Below are positions 16,988 through 27,013 of a stretch of DNA of 64,000 nucleotides, piece after piece; positions within the stretch are counted from its first letter, which is position 1, and each line of letters begins with the position of its first letter. Position numbers and translations under genes: made by a program. Below the pieces are notes generated by a model. It saw only the letters and a list, made by a program, of their open reading frames with translations. It was not told the DNA's origin and did no database searches. Origin of the DNA: Nitrosospira briensis (lineage in GTDB: Bacteria > Pseudomonadota > Gammaproteobacteria > Burkholderiales > Nitrosomonadaceae); assembly GCF_900115125.1 (NCBI RefSeq), contig NZ_FOVJ01000001.1:467852-531851 (forward strand). Reading direction: 5' to 3'.

Positions 16988-19063
16988 TTATCCCGTCCTT
17001 GACGCTGCTTCAACAGGCAGTAATTCAAACGGCGCCTCTTTTGCGCTCGGCGCGCCCAGAGCGCGGGCGCGCAGCACTGCCCTGACGCCAAACACCAGTA
17101 CACTGATCAGTACCAGCATGAACAGGGCGGACAGCGACGCATTCACATAATCATTAAGAATCACCTGTTGCATCTGGCCAAGGGATTTGGCCGGAGCGAG
17201 GACCATGCCGTCCGCGACTGCTTCCTTATATTTGTTGGCATGCGTCAGAAAGCCGATGCGCGGATTGGCGTCAAATATCTTCTGCCACGCGGCGGTCAGC
17301 GTGCAAACGAGCACCCATATGGCTGGCATGATCGTGACCCAGGCAAAACGGTCGTGCTTCATCTTGAACAATACGCCCGTGCAGAGGATCAGCGCAATAC
17401 CCGCCAGCATCTGATTGGAAATGCCGAACAATGGCCATAAAGTGTTAATACCTCCCAGTGGATCAACCACCCCCTGGTACAGAAAATAGCCCCAGCCGGC
17501 TACGCAAATAGCGGTAGCGATCAGGCTGGCAACCAGGGAATCGGTGCGCTTCATGGATGGGATAAATGTGCCCAGCAAATCCTGCAGCATGAAGCGTCCG
17601 GCGCGGGTGCCCGCGTCGACCGCCGTGAGGATGAAGAGCGCCTCGAACAGAATTGCGAAGTGATACCAGAAAGCCATCATGCTTCGGCCGCCAACCACAT
17701 TCGATAGAATTTGGGCCATGCCTACGGCGAGGGTTGGCGCGCCCCCGGTACGTGAAATGATGGTGTGCTCTCCCACGTCGCTCGCTGTTTGAGTGATCAT
17801 TTCCGGGGTGACATAAAAGCCCCATTGCGATATGGCTTGAGTTGCGGACTCCGCTGTGCTGCCTATGATCGCAGCCGGGCTGTTCATGGCGAAGTAGACG
17901 CCCGGCTCGATGATGGACGCCGCAACCAGCGCCATGACGGCAACAAATGATTCCATCAGCATGGCACCGTAGCCGATGAAACGCGCGTCACGCTCGTTCC
18001 TGATCATTTTGGGCGTCGTGCCGGATGATATGAGCGAATGGAAACCGGATACCGCCCCACACGCGATCGTAATGAACAGGAAAGGGAACAGGCTGCCCGA
18101 CCAGACTGGGCCGGAGCCATCTACAAACTGCGTAAAGGCCGGCATTTTGAGTTCCGGCGACACGAATATGACGCCGACCGCCAGACCGACAATGGTGCCG
18201 ATTTTCAGGAAGGTGGACAAATAGTCGCGGGGCGCCAGCAATAGCCAGACCGGCAAGACGGAAGCGATGAAGCCGTAGCCGACCAGCAGCCAGGTCAACT
18301 GCTCGCCGGTCAGGGTAAACAGGGCCGCGAGCGCCGGGATTTCCTGCACGTATTGTCCGCCGACGATAGCCAGCATCAATAATACAAAGCCGATCAGGGA
18401 AACTTCGCCAATAGAGCCCGGGCGGAGATAGCGCGCGTAGACCCCCATGAACAAGGCGATAGGAATGGTGGCGGCGACGGTGAAGGTTCCCCAGGGAGAC
18501 TCGGCGAGTGCTTTGACCACGATCAACGCCAGCACCGCCAATAGGATCAGCATGATGAAGAAGGTGCCAAACAGCGCGATCATGCCGGGTATCTGCCCCA
18601 GTTCGGATTTGATCAGATCACCCAAAGAGCGTCCGTCCCGCCGGGTGGAAATGAATAGCACAATGAAATCCTGCACTGCGCCGGCAAAGACCACACCAGC
18701 GAGGAGCCAGAGCATGCCCGGCATGTAACCCATCTGTGCGGCAAGTATTGGGCCGACAAGAGGACCGGCGCCAGCAATCGCGGCGAAGTGATGCCCGAAC
18801 AATACATATTTATTGGTGGGCACGTAGTCCAGGCCGTCGTTGAACTTGTAGGCCGGCGTCATGCGGGTCGGATCCAGGCGCAACACGCGGCTGGCAATGA
18901 ACTGGCTATAGAAGCGATAGGCAATGGTATAGACACAGACAGTGGCGATGACGATCCAGATGGCGCCGATGGGCTCGCCCCGCTGCAAGGCGATTACGGC
19001 GAATGCAACGGCGCCGACGGTGGCAAACACGGTCCAGCCGAGTTTACTGGTTAGGCTACTCAT
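16988..19063 (-). CDS. cstA: Carbon starvation protein A (CstA/BtsT family transporter)
   Basis: 691 aa from the ATG at 19063 (GGGAG 5-6 nt upstream); an upstream TTG would add four residues. About 16-18 membrane segments. The N-terminal CstA domain has FGHHFAAIAGAGPLVGPILAAQ, the family's most conserved stretch, and GVVFAGAVQDFIVLFISTRRDG. The central SGTTPKMIRNERDARFIGYGAM and C-terminal WPLFGISNQMLAGIALI also match. E. coli homologues carry peptides or pyruvate into starved cells. In a lithoautotroph-like genome it may import pyruvate for mixotrophic growth, which is inference. Confidence 0.95.
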   Translation of the reverse strand: MSSLTSKLGWTVFATVGAVAFAVIALQRGEPIGAIWIVIATVCVYTIAYRFYSQFIASRVLRLDPTRMTPAYKFNDGLDYVPTNKYVLFGHHFAAIAGAGPLVGPILAAQMGYMPGMLWLLAGVVFAGAVQDFIVLFISTRRDGRSLGDLIKSELGQIPGMIALFGTFFIMLILLAVLALIVVKALAESPWGTFTVAATIPIALFMGVYARYLRPGSIGEVSLIGFVLLMLAIVGGQYVQEIPALAALFTLTGEQLTWLLVGYGFIASVLPVWLLLAPRDYLSTFLKIGTIVGLAVGVIFVSPELKMPAFTQFVDGSGPVWSGSLFPFLFITIACGAVSGFHSLISSGTTPKMIRNERDARFIGYGAMLMESFVAVMALVAASIIEPGVYFAMNSPAAIIGSTAESATQAISQWGFYVTPEMITQTASDVGEHTIISRTGGAPTLAVGMAQILSNVVGGRSMMAFWYHFAILFEALFILTAVDAGTRAGRFMLQDLLGTFIPSMKRTDSLVASLIATAICVAGWGYFLYQGVVDPLGGINTLWPLFGISNQMLAGIALILCTGVLFKMKHDRFAWVTIMPAIWVLVCTLTAAWQKIFDANPRIGFLTHANKYKEAVADGMVLAPAKSLGQMQQVILNDYVNASLSALFMLVLISVLVFGVRAVLRARALGAPSAKEAPFELLPVEAASRTG

Positions 19064-19353
19064 TCTTTCTCCCAAATAGTTTTTTACCCTGCACTGATGG
19101 CTTGCTGCTATCCGTTTGCCCGCTTACCGCCTACCCGGACTTGCGGAAACATGGCTGTCAGTCATGGATACATTTTCGTTTATACGTATTTTACTGGCGA
19201 ATCATGATCTTCATCCACGGTACTTTTAACCTGAATCCGGGCAATTGCTCAGGTGGACCGCCCACCGGTTCACCGCTTCACCGCTTCGTGATGACGAGGG
19301 TTTCAGAAGATTGACCAGCCTGAGCCCCATCAGCTCTTGCCGCGACGCGGCTC

Positions 19354-20118
19354 TTAACAGCCGCCTCCACATCCGCCGCAGCCCCCGCCACCGCAAGCTG
19401 TGCCGCCTTTGGTAGCGTAGTCATTATCGAGTGAGTGCGGAAAGCCATCTGGAATATTCAGTGCCGCATCGATCGCAAACAGAAAAGGCAGCCTGCAAGG
19501 CGACTTTTGATCGATTCCTTCCCATTCGCAAGCGAGAAGCCATGCTTTTCTCAACCCATCCTCGATCATGCCCGGCGAGACTGTTCCCCCCGCCGGCAGA
19601 TGATGCAGAAAGCGGCCTATTCCACGTTCGCAAAATTGGTTGTAATCCCGGGTGAATAGAATGAATTCATGCCAGGCTATATCGACTGCCCGCGATGGCA
19701 TCGAGACGGTTTCGCGAATTGATGTATTGCAAAACTGAAGGTATTGCCGGAGCCCCTGCATAATCAACGACAACTGGTCATCTGACAAGTGGGGATAATG
19801 CCATCCGACTCGCTCTTTGACCCGGGCGGGGAACTGGTACGCATCGATGAAGGCGACGCGCTGTTCGTGCCGAGTCGTTGCTATCCAGTGACTCCAAATG
19901 CTTCCCACTATAGAAACCGACGCCAGGGCGGAGACGAAAAAAGACAAGCCCGGTTCCTGCGTCAAGGATTGAGTTATATAAAATATAATGACGCCTGTAA
20001 TCCCGCATATCGTCAACCAGTGCATCATTTTTTTACCAAAAGAAGGTACTCCTGGTTTGACTGAAGTCGGGCCCAGGAAAATCGCCTCTTTCATCGTTGT
20101 ATCATCACGCATGTCCAT
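19354..20118 (-). CDS. Membrane protein with Gly/Cys-rich tail (glycine-rich domain-like)
   Basis: 254 aa from the ATG at 20118, chosen for GGGAG 6 nt upstream. Two hydrophobic helices (about residues 28-70) follow a short cytoplasmic N-terminus. The soluble part has the pattern DIAWHEFILFTRDYNQFC, reminiscent of glycine-rich-domain proteins (DUF1399-like) whose WHxF/L motif is conserved. The protein ends in a Cys/Gly run (CGGGGCGGCGGGC) that could bind metal or be a low-complexity tail. Divergent from the kinase gene downstream. The function is unknown. Confidence 0.72.
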   Translation of the reverse strand: MDMRDDTTMKEAIFLGPTSVKPGVPSFGKKMMHWLTICGITGVIIFYITQSLTQEPGLSFFVSALASVSIVGSIWSHWIATTRHEQRVAFIDAYQFPARVKERVGWHYPHLSDDQLSLIMQGLRQYLQFCNTSIRETVSMPSRAVDIAWHEFILFTRDYNQFCERGIGRFLHHLPAGGTVSPGMIEDGLRKAWLLACEWEGIDQKSPCRLPFLFAIDAALNIPDGFPHSLDNDYATKGGTACGGGGCGGCGGGC

Positions 20119-20323
20119 TTCATTCTCCCGAAGTCGCGTTAAAAAAAAGCATCCCGATAGACATTCATTTATGCGGTGCAAGATTTTTCTCTGCCACATA
20201 TGAATTGCTTTTGCCGGTGGATAAATTATCAACAGGGCGGTTATTTGCACAACGGCGTAAAGACGAACCGGACTAAACTTTTGGATGAGGCCAGTCCACG
20301 AACTGCTCCGTATAGTCACTCTC

Positions 20324-21700
20324 ATGAACTTACAAAATAAAATCATCCTGTACGCAATTGCGCCGCTCTTGCTGGCGCTCTTTGCGATTGCATTCACAGT
20401 GCAGTATCAGGCGACGTTATTGGGACAATTGCAGCATGCGACCATCGAGAAGGCGTACAGAGCTACTAGAGACACCGAGCTGAAAAGTTACGTTGCCCTG
20501 GCCGAGCAGTCCATTGCTCACCTTTACGATTCAGGTCGAAAAGATGCCGCTGCGATAAAGGAGGCAAAAGCCATTCTGGCCGGGCTGAATTACGGCCCAG
20601 ATGGTTACTTCTTCCTGTTCAACCTCGACGGCGAGGTGCTGATGCACGCACGCCAACCGGAACTGGTCGGTAAAAATCTCTGGGATCTGAGGGATGACAA
20701 TGGCGATCCCGCTATTCAGAAACTGGTCAGCCGTGCCATCAAAGGGGGCGGCTTTGAAGATTATATGTGGAGAAAGCCTTCCAGCCAGCGCAGCGTTTCC
20801 GAGCGCAAACGCGCCTACGTGGTTGTTTTGAAAGACTGGAACTGGGTATTGGGGACAGGCGTCTATCTGGACGATGTCGATGCCGCCCTGGCCAAGGTCG
20901 ACTTCCAGGTTTCGGCCAATATCTTTGACACAATGCTCTGGATTATGGTTATCGCGTTCCTGAGTGTGGCGGCGATAGTATGGGGATTGATGCTGAATAT
21001 CAGAAAGCGTGACGAAGCGGATGCCAGGCTCGGGGTGGCGGAAAAAAAACTACGCGGGCTCGCGCAGCGGTTTATCCATGCCCAGGAGGAAGAGCGTTCG
21101 AGAATCGGAAGCGATCTGCATGACGGTATTAAACCCATGCTTGTGGTCATCAAGATGAAAGTTGAGGTTGGTATTGAAAGATTGCATGGAAAAATTCGGC
21201 AAGCGTTCCCGCCACAAAACGTTTTCAAGGAAGCAACGGATCTCGTAATGGATACACTGGAAGAGCTTGACCGTGTCATACGCGATATTATTCCTATCGA
21301 TCTTGAGCGTCTCGGCTTGGTGGAAGCAATGAATCGGCTTGCCGTAAATATGAGGCGCGGCTCGACAGCGATCGAGTTCTCTGCGGTAGGTGAAATAGAG
21401 CACCTGCCAATCACCTTCAAAACATCCCTGTTCCGGGTTGCGCAAACAGCATTGCATAATATCGTACGGCACGCGGCTGCTGCGAATGTGGCGGTGCAAT
21501 TGAAATGCGATTCGCGCGAGGCCAGGCTCACTATCGAGGACGACGGGAGAGGCTTTGATGTAGATCGTGTCCAGGGTGATCCAGACCGCGGTTTCGGTCT
21601 ACGTAATATGGAACTGCGCGCGGAGTCTGTCGGTGGAAGATTGGAAATCAAATCATCATCCAGCGGTACAACTGTGCTTGCCATTATTCCCCTTACCTGA
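20324..21700 (+). CDS. Cache-domain sensor histidine kinase (NarL/DesK-type HisKA_3)
   Basis: 458 aa from the ATG at 20324; an ATG 13 codons earlier is in frame, but neither has a strong ribosome binding site. TM1 is at about residues 6-28. The periplasmic single Cache domain carries GLNYGPDGYFFLFNLDGEVL and LVGKNLWDLRD, and TM2 is near 205-227. The HisKA_3 box ERSRIGSDLHDGIKPML contains the phosphorylated His. The HATPase shows DDGRGFD and GFGLRNMELRAE. Such sensors detect small organic ligands. The response regulator begins 18 bp downstream, making a two-component pair. Confidence 0.92.
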   Translation: MNLQNKIILYAIAPLLLALFAIAFTVQYQATLLGQLQHATIEKAYRATRDTELKSYVALAEQSIAHLYDSGRKDAAAIKEAKAILAGLNYGPDGYFFLFNLDGEVLMHARQPELVGKNLWDLRDDNGDPAIQKLVSRAIKGGGFEDYMWRKPSSQRSVSERKRAYVVVLKDWNWVLGTGVYLDDVDAALAKVDFQVSANIFDTMLWIMVIAFLSVAAIVWGLMLNIRKRDEADARLGVAEKKLRGLAQRFIHAQEEERSRIGSDLHDGIKPMLVVIKMKVEVGIERLHGKIRQAFPPQNVFKEATDLVMDTLEELDRVIRDIIPIDLERLGLVEAMNRLAVNMRRGSTAIEFSAVGEIEHLPITFKTSLFRVAQTALHNIVRHAAAANVAVQLKCDSREARLTIEDDGRGFDVDRVQGDPDRGFGLRNMELRAESVGGRLEIKSSSSGTTVLAIIPLT

Positions 21701-21718
21701 TCCAATTAACCTAATTTT

Positions 21719-22360
21719 ATGACAGAAGAATCGATTGTCAGAATCATGATCGTGGATGATCTTCCAATAGTCATCCATGGACTACGCCAGGTGCTCGAAG
21801 CCACGCCCACATTTAGTGTGGTTGCTGAGGCCGGAAATGCGGAGGAGGCGCGATTCCATGTGAAAAACCGTAAAATTGACCTGGTAATAATGGATATCCG
21901 TCTGCAATCTTCGACCAATGGCATTGAACTTACCAAGGAGTTCAGTGCCGGTATCGAGAATCCAGCCATCTTGATTTTCAGTGACGAGAAACATGTTGAG
22001 TTCGTGCGCCGGGCTTTACGGGCAGGTGCGCGCGGCTATTTGCTCAAAGGTTCGGATATCGGAAAAATCAGATCAGCGATCGGCATAGTCATGGAAGGCA
22101 GCATTTACCTGGACGTGAAATTGCCCAGGCCGACCCAACAGGAACTGGACCCCTTGACGCCGACGGAAGAAAAGGTGTTACGGCTTATCTCTGAATGGAA
22201 GACTACCAAACAACTTGCTTTCGAGCTTGAGTTGGCCGAATCTACTGTAAAAACACACAAGCGAAATATCATGTCGAAGCTCTACCTTAGCGGCTCGCAT
22301 GAATTGGAAAGGGAGGCTATAGGGCGTTACGGTAATCCGGACGATCGTGGAGGGCGGTAA
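21719..22360 (+). CDS. NarL/LuxR-family response regulator
   Basis: 213 aa. The receiver domain has the acidic pair near MIVDDLPIV, phospho-acceptor Asp in LVIMDIRLQ and the Lys of YLLKGSDIG. The C-terminal LuxR HTH (about 150-200) begins LDPLTPTEEKVLRLISEW and includes AESTVKTHKRNIMSKL. It acts as DNA-binding output partner of the adjacent Cache kinase. The segment after the HTH is slightly longer than usual. Confidence 0.93.
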   Translation: MTEESIVRIMIVDDLPIVIHGLRQVLEATPTFSVVAEAGNAEEARFHVKNRKIDLVIMDIRLQSSTNGIELTKEFSAGIENPAILIFSDEKHVEFVRRALRAGARGYLLKGSDIGKIRSAIGIVMEGSIYLDVKLPRPTQQELDPLTPTEEKVLRLISEWKTTKQLAFELELAESTVKTHKRNIMSKLYLSGSHELEREAIGRYGNPDDRGGR

Positions 22361-22453
22361 GTGCTGTGGCTCGGCACTGCTCGCAAATTCATGTTGGAGC
22401 AAGGGTGGGGGAAACGCGTTTTAAGCCTTCACCAGCCGCCCCCGGGTGACTTT

Positions 22454-23020
22454 TTAACGAAATGGACGGCTCAGGAAGCGGGACCCGGCAAGCCCGAAAC
22501 GCCAAGGGATATCTTTTGCCTTGGAAATCCCGATGCGGGGTCCCGCCACGACATCAGCCCGTTCCGTGGGCGGTATGAGTTGAAATGGCGGCGCATCGAT
22601 CGGTTTACCGCTATGCTTATCCGTGATGCCGAGAGCCTGACAGACTCGTCCGGGTCCAGAACAAAGGAGGCGCGCATCGTCTAGTCCGCGTCGGGCACGC
22701 ATGGCATCCAATCCGGCAAGCGGCTCGATCGCGCGAATCAATACACCCGCGCCATGCCCGTCCGGGCGGCAGACGAAGTTGAGGCACCAATGGATTCCAT
22801 AAGAACGGTAGATATAGGCGCGGCAGGGCGGACCGAACATTACCCTGTTACGCCGGTTGGGGCCCGGGAAACTATGGGAAGCAGGGTCAGCATGGTCGTA
22901 AGCTTCTGTCTCTACAATACGGCCTCCAACCCCGTCCATCAACAAAGTTGCGCCAATGAGGGAACGAGCCACCTCAACGGAGGAGGCTGAAAAATCTATA
23001 GGGGGCGAAGTTGCACTCAT
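22454..23020 (-). CDS. mpg: 3-methyladenine DNA glycosylase (MPG/AAG family)
   Basis: 188 aa, usual length for bacterial Mpg. Motifs include [29 protein letters not shown] (catalytic Glu region), [20 protein letters not shown] and [20 protein letters not shown]. The later [14 protein letters not shown] segment is the conserved SGPGKL-like loop. It excises alkylated purines and hypoxanthine. It is a third alkylation-repair locus in the window, beside alkA and ada-alkB. No neighbour shares its strand closely. Confidence 0.94.
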   Translation of the reverse strand: MSATSPPIDFSASSVEVARSLIGATLLMDGVGGRIVETEAYDHADPASHSFPGPNRRNRVMFGPPCRAYIYRSYGIHWCLNFVCRPDGHGAGVLIRAIEPLAGLDAMRARRGLDDARLLCSGPGRVCQALGITDKHSGKPIDAPPFQLIPPTERADVVAGPRIGISKAKDIPWRFGLAGSRFLSRPFR

Positions 23021-23155
23021 GTCAGTAATTCTAATACGGAAGACAGGGTTGCTGAAACTGCCTGGCTAGTGGATCAGATCAGTTGATTTTAGTAGTTTTA
23101 GGCGCGCTACTCGTTCTTTTTCCTTTAGTACCTTAAGGTAAAGCACAGTAAGAAA

Positions 23156-23176
23156 GCGGCCTCTGCAAGAGGCCGC
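23156..23176 (-). terminator. Hairpin downstream of PEP-CTERM gene 2
   Basis: GCGGCCTC / GAGGCCGC with a 5-nt loop, 34 bp after the PEP-CTERM stop. On the minus strand the stem is followed by TTTCTT, a modest T-run. Probable terminator. Confidence 0.6.
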
Positions 23177-23210
23177 ATCAATATCTCCAATTGAGCGCCC
23201 GCTCTGAATG

Positions 23211-24011
23211 TCAGCCAAGCCGTCCAACGTTTGTCATGCTTTTCCGCCGGATGATTGCACTGATTAAACCTAAGCCAGCCAGCAGCATGGCGTATGATTC
23301 CGGCTCGGGAATCGGGATAACCGGAGCTTGAGAGGAGAGGGTAAACCCTAGCTCGAACGTTCCTGTACCCGCTGTCCCGGCAACAATATCGATTAGCAAG
23401 TTTCCGGATTGTGTCCCGGGAGAGGAGCCTTCCTCAAAAGAAGTCAGCGAAAAAACGACATCGTTATTTATGGAATCATTAAATGATGATTTTCCACTCA
23501 CACTGGCGGAAATGGCGTCGAAGAAACTGAAAGGCCGCCCGCCAGCAATGCTGAGCGTATAAGGAACGGACACTGTAAGGACACCTGGGCCATCCAGCGA
23601 AAAATCCGCACTTCGGCTTCCCTGGGATAACGCCTCTGCCGGATGATGCGCATGCTCGGGTTCCGTGGGCTCCCGAGTCGCTTCCACATTTCCCGAGAGA
23701 AACTGCTGGGACGACAGCGTGTTGGAAAATGTATTTCCTGTCCGGGCATGAGTTTCCTCGGGCGATGTCCAGCCAAGTAGCGATGTACTATCGTTTACCG
23801 ACGTTCGGCCGGGTATTGAGGCAGACGAGGTCAGGTTTGTGATTTGATCAGTTAATATCACTGTTGGGGTCGACCCGCCAGCGCCGGTAACAGATACTTG
23901 AAGCTGGCTCCAATCGAGAAAAGCTGTCCCCTCCGATGCAATCGCGGATTGGTTGAATCCAGCCGCGACTGAACACGCCATTACGAAAAGACCTCCTTTA
24001 AGCAGGTTCAT
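23211..24011 (-). CDS. PEP-CTERM sorting domain protein
   Basis: 266 aa; the signal peptide ends near IASEG (about residue 27). The body is rich in Ser/Thr/Gly with predicted beta-structure. The sorting signal is IPEPESYAMLLAGLGLIS followed by RRKSM. GGAGG precedes the ATG at 24011. Unlike most family members, about ten residues (NVGRLG end) follow the basic tail. A His-containing stretch (EPEHAHHPAEA, about 120) is unusual. Exported surface or matrix protein; specific role unknown. Confidence 0.87.
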   Translation of the reverse strand: MNLLKGGLFVMACSVAAGFNQSAIASEGTAFLDWSQLQVSVTGAGGSTPTVILTDQITNLTSSASIPGRTSVNDSTSLLGWTSPEETHARTGNTFSNTLSSQQFLSGNVEATREPTEPEHAHHPAEALSQGSRSADFSLDGPGVLTVSVPYTLSIAGGRPFSFFDAISASVSGKSSFNDSINNDVVFSLTSFEEGSSPGTQSGNLLIDIVAGTAGTGTFELGFTLSSQAPVIPIPEPESYAMLLAGLGLISAIIRRKSMTNVGRLG

Positions 24012-24247
24012 GTAAACCTCCGTTGGGTGCGATTATATTTGACTTTCCGCATTATCTTTTGGTGTGCAACGCTTTAAGAAGCTGCAAGCTAAATATAGAC
24101 CAAATGGCAGGTAATAGAGAAATGGGCGCCAAAGACAGCGTCTGATTACGCTGCGCTGATCCGACCTACCGCTGCAGCCTTCGCTACCGCATGTGACGCT
24201 CGTTAGTAGCACAGCAAGGGGAATTGGCCGGAGACCGAATGTGAGAT

Positions 24248-25258
24248 CTACGGATTTTTTGCCGAAATTGCCGATGCGCGTTTCTCGAGCGGCTCTGCTT
24301 TTTCCGGATGATGCATATCTCGATGCAGGGTTGCGAGACTTTTGAGAGTTATGGCTATGCTGGGGTGATTTGGCCCGAGGTTTTTTTCATTTATTCTCAG
24401 GGCGCGTTTATAAAACCGCTCGGCTTGAGTATATTTCGCCAGGCCTGCGTAAAGTGCGCCCAGGTTGTGCAGCGTGGTTGCAACATCGGGATGATCGGGC
24501 CCCAATCCCTTTTGGGAAATCTTGAGCGCACGTTGAAGAAGTGGCTCTGCGTCGGCATACTGCTGGCGAGCGAGATGGAGCAATGCAAGATTATTCAGAT
24601 TCGTTGCTATGTCCGGATGGTTCAGGCCCAGGGTTTCCTCGCCAATGGCCAAAGCCTGTACGAGAAGAGCGGCGGCTTCTTCAAGCCGGCCCTGCGCGCG
24701 CTGTATTTCGGCCAGATTATTCAAACATGTTGCCACAGTGGGATGATGGGAACCGCAGGCCTTCTCTGAAATTTCGAGGGCTCGCTGGAGTAGATGCTCC
24801 GCTTGCGCATACCGCGCCTGATCGCGATAGAGTGTCGCCAGGTTATGGAGGCAAGTGGCAACATCAGGATGATCGGGACCTTGTACTTTTTCGCAAATTC
24901 CCAATGCACGCATGAAAAGCGGCGCAGCCAGTTCGAGATGACCGCGGGCGCGATGTATCTCCGCCAAATTGTTCAGGCTTGCAGCCAGATCAAGGTCATA
25001 TGCGCCGTGTTTCTGCTTCCAGAACAACAGCGCTTGTTCCAGGAGCGTTTCGGCTTCAGTATATTTCCCCTCGGCATAATACAGCACGGCTAAATTGTTG
25101 CGTGCGATAGCCACTTCAAGATGATCCGGACCCAAGGCCTGCTCCGAGGCCTGCAGAGCGTTCTCTGCTTCCATGGTGGAGCGCACGTGGTTCTCTGGCG
25201 TATCCGGCTTCACATTACCTCCGCACAATAGCAACCGACCGGTGAACTGTTTGCTCAA
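24248..25258 (-). CDS. Tetratricopeptide repeat protein (kinesin-light-chain-like repeats)
   Basis: 336 aa. About seven tandem 42-residue TPR units, each with pattern GPDHPDVATxLNNLAxLYxxQGxY and a following A/E-rich helix (AEPLLQRAL). These are the TPR_10/TPR_12 kinesin-light-chain type, used as protein-protein scaffolds. The start is uncertain: a TTG at 25258 gives the longest frame, while a GTG at 25213 has GGAGG just upstream. No signal peptide is evident. The repeats are also visible as 126-bp periodicity in the DNA. The partner is unknown. Confidence 0.85.
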   Translation of the reverse strand: MSKQFTGRLLLCGGNVKPDTPENHVRSTMEAENALQASEQALGPDHLEVAIARNNLAVLYYAEGKYTEAETLLEQALLFWKQKHGAYDLDLAASLNNLAEIHRARGHLELAAPLFMRALGICEKVQGPDHPDVATCLHNLATLYRDQARYAQAEHLLQRALEISEKACGSHHPTVATCLNNLAEIQRAQGRLEEAAALLVQALAIGEETLGLNHPDIATNLNNLALLHLARQQYADAEPLLQRALKISQKGLGPDHPDVATTLHNLGALYAGLAKYTQAERFYKRALRINEKNLGPNHPSIAITLKSLATLHRDMHHPEKAEPLEKRASAISAKNP

Positions 25259-25377
25259 CGGGATATTTAACTAGGGAATGGAAAGCATGAATAGCTGTAA
25301 TATCTTACAGGGAGAGGTCGATACATTATTACGTAAATCAATGCATGAGTTCTTCTCGGGGACCGAAGGTCATACAA

Positions 25378-26313
25378 ATGCGGGCAGATAGAATTTTGAA
25401 CAGGGAGAGGAAGGAAAAATTACCGGCGCCTGTGCTGATGGTGGCGGCGACTTTTCTTTTCGCCACCATGGGTATGTGTGTCAAATTTGCTTCCGCGGAG
25501 TACAGTACGAGTGAAATCGTGTTTTATCGTGGGCTTGTGGGGGCAGCAATAATGCTGGTGCTGACGCGAACGCACGGACTGACGCTTCGCACCAGTCTGC
25601 CATCCCTCCATTTCTCGAGGAGCATAACGGGAGTCTCCGCGCTCGGCCTCTGGTTTTATGCGATAGGGGAGTTGCCGCTCTCCACGGCGGTAACACTGAA
25701 TTACATGTCCCCGATCTGGATGGCTTTGATGCTTTTGGGCGGTTCGGCTTTTCTTGGTGGCCGTGGAGTGGACGTTCGCCTGGCGTGCACGGTACTCCTG
25801 GGTTTTGCGGGCGTGGTTTGCATCCTCCAGCCCACGATGGAGCACAATCAGCTATGGGCCGGGCTGATGGGCCTGTTATCGGGACTACTTACAGCAATGG
25901 CTTATCTGCAGGTGTCCGCACTTGGCAAGGCGGGTGAACCGGAGGGGCGTGTGGTATTTTATTTCTCCCTGTGCAGCATTGGCGCAGGCGCTCTGGTTAC
26001 CTCACTTGTCAGCGGATGGCATGTTCATACTTTGAAGGGTCTAAGTATGTTACTTGCGGTGGGCTTGCTCGCGACACTCGCGCAGTTACTGATGACCCGC
26101 GCTTATGCCATTGGCCGCATGCTTGTGAACGGAAGCCTGCAGTACTTGAGTATCCTGTGGTCCTACTTCTATGGTGTGCTGCTGTTCAACGATCTTGTCA
26201 CAGGACTGGGACTGCTTGGCATGGGCCTGATCGCGGTGGCAGGTATTGCCGCTGCAAGGTTGCGCCAATCCATTACCCCTGCCAATAGCATCAATACGGC
26301 GCCAGGACCATGA
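25378..26313 (+). CDS. EamA-family (DMT) transporter
   Basis: 311 aa from the ATG at 25378 (GAAGG upstream); an ATG at 25345 would add 11 residues. Ten hydrophobic segments in two EamA repeats; the first repeat carries FYRGLVGAAIMLVLTRTHG and the second LLMTRAYAIGRMLVNGSLQY. Members export or exchange small metabolites. The substrate is unknown. Convergent with the Kazal-like gene, whose 3' end overlaps by 23 bp. Confidence 0.88.
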   Translation: MRADRILNRERKEKLPAPVLMVAATFLFATMGMCVKFASAEYSTSEIVFYRGLVGAAIMLVLTRTHGLTLRTSLPSLHFSRSITGVSALGLWFYAIGELPLSTAVTLNYMSPIWMALMLLGGSAFLGGRGVDVRLACTVLLGFAGVVCILQPTMEHNQLWAGLMGLLSGLLTAMAYLQVSALGKAGEPEGRVVFYFSLCSIGAGALVTSLVSGWHVHTLKGLSMLLAVGLLATLAQLLMTRAYAIGRMLVNGSLQYLSILWSYFYGVLLFNDLVTGLGLLGMGLIAVAGIAAARLRQSITPANSINTAPGP

Positions 26314-27013
26314 GTGAGAATAGGCAGGACACACCGCGGGATTTGTTATCTGTTTCGGCTCTGACTCCCCGGTATGCCAACTCTTCGAGTATTTTGCATT
26401 TCTCGTGGTAATCAATGGAAACCCCCGCCCGCGCAGCCTCGCATGCATTATCGTAGGTCCCGCCGTTGCAACCACAAACGGGTCTGTGCTCACTGGTGCA
26501 GTTGCTGGGTATAGCCTTGCATGTTCCTTGCGCATCTTTCACCTTGCATTGACCCGCGCCGACTTCACAGTATTGGGCTTGAGGACATGGCGTTCCGAGA
26601 ACTCCGCCACAATCCAATGGTTCAAGCGGCGCCATTTCAGTGCAACGCTCCGCAAGCTCAACATTAAGAAAAGTGCCTTCTCTCGGACGAATAGAACGCA
26701 GCTGTTTAACGAAGTCATCGAATTTTCGGGGTGTTGCGTTAACGCCCGCTTCCGCACATGCGGATAAGCCAAAATCGGTTGAGGCAGGTCCATCCACTCT
26801 CGGGTTATAAACGTCGAATATGTCGACGGTATCGGAGGCGATAGCATTTCCAACCACTTCGCGGACCATCCGCACGGCTGTGTTATCCACGCTGCCGCTG
26901 GTGCTGCCAATTCTGATATTAACGCCACGGTTGGCAATACCATCTTGCCCAACAGAGGAGGTGTTCACTAAGAGGCCTGACGTGATCAGAAAAAAATAAA
27001 TCAGCTTATTCAT
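26291..27013 (-). CDS. Secreted protein with C-terminal Kazal-like domain
   Basis: 240 aa with a signal peptide (about 1-20, ending NTSSVG). The N-terminal half (about 25-145) is of unknown type with two Cys. From about 146 there is a six-Cys segment (CGGVLGTPCPQAQYCEVG) and then a Kazal/follistatin-like module: RPVCGCNGGTYDNACEAARA and the end Cys in YHEKC. Kazal modules inhibit serine proteases in eukaryotes; bacterial cases are uncommon and mostly uncharacterised. Export to the oxidising periplasm would allow disulfides. Role inferred only. Confidence 0.8.
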   Translation of the reverse strand: MNKLIYFFLITSGLLVNTSSVGQDGIANRGVNIRIGSTSGSVDNTAVRMVREVVGNAIASDTVDIFDVYNPRVDGPASTDFGLSACAEAGVNATPRKFDDFVKQLRSIRPREGTFLNVELAERCTEMAPLEPLDCGGVLGTPCPQAQYCEVGAGQCKVKDAQGTCKAIPSNCTSEHRPVCGCNGGTYDNACEAARAGVSIDYHEKCKILEELAYRGVRAETDNKSRGVSCLFSLMVLAPY

